A stretch of 13,805 nucleotides of DNA from positions 1 through 13,805 of the forward strand of contig CAJUBP010000067.1 in NCBI GenBank assembly GCA_910584585.1. Reading direction: 5' to 3'. Of this stretch, positions 11,041 through 13,805 are shown one piece after another. The DNA is from an uncultured Lachnospiraceae bacterium (GTDB lineage: Bacteria > Bacillota > Clostridia > Lachnospirales > Lachnospiraceae). The notes beneath the pieces were generated by a model, which was given only the letters and a program-made list of their open reading frames with translations, did no database searches and was not told the DNA's origin. The position numbers and the translations under genes were made by a program. Position 1 is the stretch's first letter. The number at the start of each line of letters is the position of its first letter.

Positions 11041-13422
11041 ATGGACAAAAATGTCGGAAAGAACACAGAACTTTTATCGCCGGCAGGTTCCCTTGCGATC
11101 CTGAAAGCGGCGGCAAACGCAGGCGCAGACGCTGTGTATGGAGCAGGCGGCAAATTCGGCGCAAGGGCCTATGCCGATAATTTTACAGAAGAAGAACTGC
11201 TGGAAGCGATAGATTACCTTCATCTTAGGGGCAAACGCTTCTATCTTACTGTAAATACGCTGTTGAAGGATCCTGAGGTTCAGGAGCTTCAGGAATATCT
11301 GAATCCTCTTTATGAGGCGGGACTGGACGGAGTGATTGTACAGGATCTGGGGGCGCTTCGGTATATCCGAAACCATTTTCCGGATCTTCCTATTCACGCC
11401 AGCACTCAGATGACAGTTACCGGGGCGTACGGCGCAAAGCTTATGCTGGAGAAGGGCTGCAGCCGGATTGTTCTGGCCAGAGAACTTTCCCTGGAGGAAA
11501 TCGCCCATATTTATCAGGAAACCGGGGCGGAAATAGAATGTTTTGTCCATGGAGCCCTCTGTTATTGCTATTCCGGGCAGTGTCTGTTCAGCAGTATGCT
11601 GGGCGGACGGAGCGGAAACCGGGGCCGGTGCGCCCAGCCCTGCCGCCTGCCCTATGAAGTATCCGGAAAGGATTCTGGAACTTCTGGAAAATATCTGCTG
11701 AGCATGAAAGATTTATGCGCCATTGATTTGCTTCCCCAACTGATCCAGAGCGGCGTGTATTCTTTTAAAATTGAAGGACGGATGAAACAGGCGGAGTATG
11801 CAGCCGGCGTAACAGGCGTTTACCGGAAATATCTGGATCGGTATCAGGCGGATCCGGCAGGGTATCAGGTAGAAGAAGAGGACCGGAAATTTTTGATGGA
11901 TCTTGGGAACCGCTGCGGATTTACCGATGGATATTACACCAGGCAAAATGGGAAAGATATGATTACCGTTCGGAAGCCTTCCCATGAAAAAAGAAAAGAA
12001 ATTCTGAAAAATCCTAAGAAAACATTATCGGAACCGAAAGAAAAAATCAAAGGAATCTTAAGAATGTATCAGGAAATGCCGGCTGCCCTTGTGTTAAACT
12101 ATCAGGACATTCAGGTAGAAGTAACCGGAAAAGAGGTTCAGCCGGCGTTAAAGCAGCCTTTGACCGAGAAAGCAGTACTGGAAAGGATGCAAAAGACAGG
12201 GAATTCGCCCTTTGTGTTTGAGGAACTGAAAGCGGAACTGGGGGAATCCGTATTTCTTCCGGTGGGAGATTTGAACCAGCTCCGCAGAGAAGGATTAGAA
12301 AGGCTGCAGGAGAAGATTCTGGCGAAGGGCCGCAGAAGAGAAGCCTCTATATGCAGAAAACACACAGAGTTTTCCGTATCAGCAGAGGATAAGATAGAGA
12401 ACACGGAGCTTCCCATATCAGCAGAGGATAGGATAGAGAACACAGAACTTCCCATATCAGCAGAGGATAAGATAGAGAACACGGAACTTTCCATAACAGC
12501 AGAGAATGAGAAAGCGAGTACGGAACTTCCCACATCAGCAGAGGATGAGAAAAAGAAAGCAGAATTTTCCGTAGCTGCAGAGAATGAAGGGGAAACGGTA
12601 AAACTTCATGTTCTGGCAGAAACTCCAGAACAGGTAGAAGCTACCATAAACCAGCCGGAGACGGATCGGATTTATCTGGAATCTTTTCTCTGTTCCAGAG
12701 ACATGCTGACAAAACAGTTTCGCCTGTATTCTGCCCGTATCCGGGAAGCGGGAAAAGAATGTTTTCTGGCCTTCCCTCATATTTTCCGCTGGAAAACGGC
12801 CTGCTGGTTTTCCTGCCATTGGCAGGAACTGGCGGAATCTGCGGACGGGTATCTGGCACGGAATTTAGAAGAAATCCAGTTTTTGAAGGAGATGGGGGCA
12901 AAGGCCTGTGATATTCAGGGCGACTATCCATTGTATGGATATTCCAGAGAAGCGGTTCTGGCCTGGAACGAGTTAAATTTGACGCATCTGACCCTTCCGG
13001 TTGAATTGAACCTTAAGGAGTTAAAGAAGCTGGACTGCCGAAGGGGAGAATTGATTCTCTATGGCCGTCAGCCGTTGATGATCAGCAGCCAGTGTTTACA
13101 TAAAAATACGCTGAAGTGCGACGGCAGGGCGGGGGTGACGCAGATGAAAGATCGCTATGGGAAATTATTTCCTGTGCGGAACCAATGCAGTGACTGCTAC
13201 AATGTGATTTATAATGTCAGTCCTCTGTCCCTGATGCATCATATGCCGGAAATCCGGCGGCTTAGGCCGGAGGCGGTAAGGCTGTCCTTTACCACAGAAA
13301 ACAGAGCAGAAGCGGAAGAGATTTTTGCATGTTACCGAAAGGCGGCGTCCTCCCGGGGGGACAGCCGTGAGAAATATCTGCAGGATTATACCAACGGGCA
13401 CTGGAAACGAGGAGTAGAATAG
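11041..13422 (+). CDS. U32-family protein, RlhA-like (probable RNA hydroxylase), with repeat insertion
   Basis: This 793-residue protein opens with TELLSPAGSLAILKAAANAG (9-28), the U32 N-terminus. Its hallmark is CFVHGALCYCYSGQCLFSS (167-185), followed by GGRSGNRGRCAQPCRLPY (188-205); C174, C181, C197 and C201 are likely iron-sulfur cluster ligands. A DUF3656-like segment covers about 345-430 (LPVGDLNQLRREGLERLQEK near its end). A C-terminal half (about 520-793) has further cysteines C685, C693, C716 and C719. U32 proteins were long called collagenase-type peptidases. The E. coli members RlhA and TrhP hydroxylate 23S rRNA C2501 and tRNA U34, and the DUF3656-containing layout matches RlhA, which is my inference here. 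AAGGAG (11028-11033) precedes ATG by 7 bases. Residues 442-519 are a tandem-repeat insertion. Confidence 0.88.
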   Translation: MDKNVGKNTELLSPAGSLAILKAAANAGADAVYGAGGKFGARAYADNFTEEELLEAIDYLHLRGKRFYLTVNTLLKDPEVQELQEYLNPLYEAGLDGVIVQDLGALRYIRNHFPDLPIHASTQMTVTGAYGAKLMLEKGCSRIVLARELSLEEIAHIYQETGAEIECFVHGALCYCYSGQCLFSSMLGGRSGNRGRCAQPCRLPYEVSGKDSGTSGKYLLSMKDLCAIDLLPQLIQSGVYSFKIEGRMKQAEYAAGVTGVYRKYLDRYQADPAGYQVEEEDRKFLMDLGNRCGFTDGYYTRQNGKDMITVRKPSHEKRKEILKNPKKTLSEPKEKIKGILRMYQEMPAALVLNYQDIQVEVTGKEVQPALKQPLTEKAVLERMQKTGNSPFVFEELKAELGESVFLPVGDLNQLRREGLERLQEKILAKGRRREASICRKHTEFSVSAEDKIENTELPISAEDRIENTELPISAEDKIENTELSITAENEKASTELPTSAEDEKKKAEFSVAAENEGETVKLHVLAETPEQVEATINQPETDRIYLESFLCSRDMLTKQFRLYSARIREAGKECFLAFPHIFRWKTACWFSCHWQELAESADGYLARNLEEIQFLKEMGAKACDIQGDYPLYGYSREAVLAWNELNLTHLTLPVELNLKELKKLDCRRGELILYGRQPLMISSQCLHKNTLKCDGRAGVTQMKDRYGKLFPVRNQCSDCYNVIYNVSPLSLMHHMPEIRRLRPEAVRLSFTTENRAEAEEIFACYRKAASSRGDSREKYLQDYTNGHWKRGVE
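12364..12597 (+). repeat. In-frame 39 bp minisatellite, six copies, in the U32 gene
   Basis: The 13-residue unit is T-E-L-P-I-S-A-E-D-K-I-E-N with variants, at residues 442-454, 455-467, 468-480, 481-493, 494-506 and 507-519. Copies 1-3 are closest to each other and copies 4-6 have diverged. The protein immediately after (V-K-L-H-V-L-A-E-T-P-E) matches the unit loosely. This suggests that the array grew from the start of the second domain. Confidence 0.93.
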
Positions 13423-13425
13423 TTT

Positions 13426-13805
13426 ATGGTACATTTAATTACTGAGTTATCCAAGTATACAATGATTATTCTTTTTGCGCTGTATACCTGGCAGTGTTTT
13501 TCTTCATTGAAGAAAAATGTGGATCCCGAAGACCAGGCATGGAAATTCAGAAAACAGGTAGTCTATATGTTCCTGTTTCATTTGAATGCCTATGCCGTTC
13601 TGTTTCTGGCCACAAAAAATCAGGATTTGCTGAAATTTTATCTGGAACAGGTGATATTTTTCGCAGCGGTGCAGATTTGCTATGGGATCTTTTACAAGCG
13701 GGTGTCCAGGCTGATAGTCAACAATATGTGTATGCTGATGTGCATTGGATTTGTGATACTGACCCGTCTGTCCTATGAACACGCAGTGAAGCAGTTTGCC
13801 ATTGC
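13426..13805 (+). CDS. FtsW/RodA/SpoVE-family membrane protein, N-terminal part (runs off window)
   Basis: The first 126 residues are visible and the gene continues beyond the window. Four hydrophobic helices can be seen at about residues 11-25, 45-63, 73-90 and 97-113. They end in ILTRLSYEHAVKQF (111-124), a motif I associate with the FtsW/RodA/SpoVE family of SEDS peptidoglycan polymerases in Clostridia. The enzymes polymerise lipid II in the cytoplasmic membrane with a partner penicillin-binding protein. GAGGAG (13409-13414) precedes ATG by 11 bases, and the gene starts 3 bases after the U32 stop, so the two are cotranscribed. The catalytic residues lie in the unseen part, so the subtype cannot be decided. 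Confidence 0.72.
   Translation, partial: MVHLITELSKYTMIILFALYTWQCFSSLKKNVDPEDQAWKFRKQVVYMFLFHLNAYAVLFLATKNQDLLKFYLEQVIFFAAVQICYGIFYKRVSRLIVNNMCMLMCIGFVILTRLSYEHAVKQFAI

Noticed and set aside
12138..12533. Serine-rich repeat protein on the - strand opposite the U32 gene
   Set aside because: It is the antisense reading of the 39 bp repeat array inside a clear conserved gene.
12364..12597. CRISPR array
   Set aside because: Units are head-to-tail with no unique spacers, vary between copies, and stay in frame within a conserved gene. The same applies to the zapA array.

Overview
The window looks like a chromosomal segment from a Clostridia gut-type bacterium, most likely Lachnospiraceae. This rests on the gene content (a clostridial-type PPi-dependent phosphofructokinase, LytTR/GHKL two-component pair, long MiaB N-terminus, and the order ruvA-ruvB-zapA-U32-FtsW/RodA-like), strong GGAGG-type ribosome binding sites, and TTG.../TATAAT promoters. 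The species cannot be named from sequence alone. All recognised complete genes lie on the + strand except one tiny toxin gene on the - strand.

Region 1 (1-3134) is accessory. It holds the last 23 codons of an unrecognised gene, then an AAA-type ATPase with a C-terminal PD-(D/E)XK nuclease-like domain. About 1.4 kb of gene-poor DNA follows, containing a ~235 bp MITE-like element with imperfect 39 bp inverted ends, a C-terminal fragment of an IS630-like transposase, a compact type I toxin-antitoxin locus, and a short C-terminal gene remnant. The toxin is a 31-residue holin-like peptide on the - strand; a convergent + strand RNA is the predicted antitoxin. This locus is the main finding of the window.

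Region 2 (3135-5299) is a two-component system: a LytTR response regulator followed by a membrane GHKL histidine kinase. They are separated by a 161 bp gap built around a 76 bp-period duplication that copies the end of the regulator gene. No peptide or transporter gene lies next to them to show what is sensed.

Region 3 (5300-13805) is housekeeping: pfp (glycolysis) with its own promoter and terminator; miaB (tRNA ms2i6A37) nearly abutting ruvA; ruvB (Holliday junction branch migration); zapA (division ring); a U32-family protein related to the RNA hydroxylase RlhA; and the start of an FtsW/RodA/SpoVE-family gene. A perfect 30 bp palindrome has been inserted between ruvA and ruvB. The same ~22 bp motif that follows the MITE-like element in region 1 also follows this palindrome. 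Both zapA and the U32 gene carry in-frame minisatellites (33 bp and 39 bp units) that lengthen hydrophilic linkers.

Everything here is read by eye from the sequence. No homology search, folding or transcript data were available, so family names come from motif recognition.
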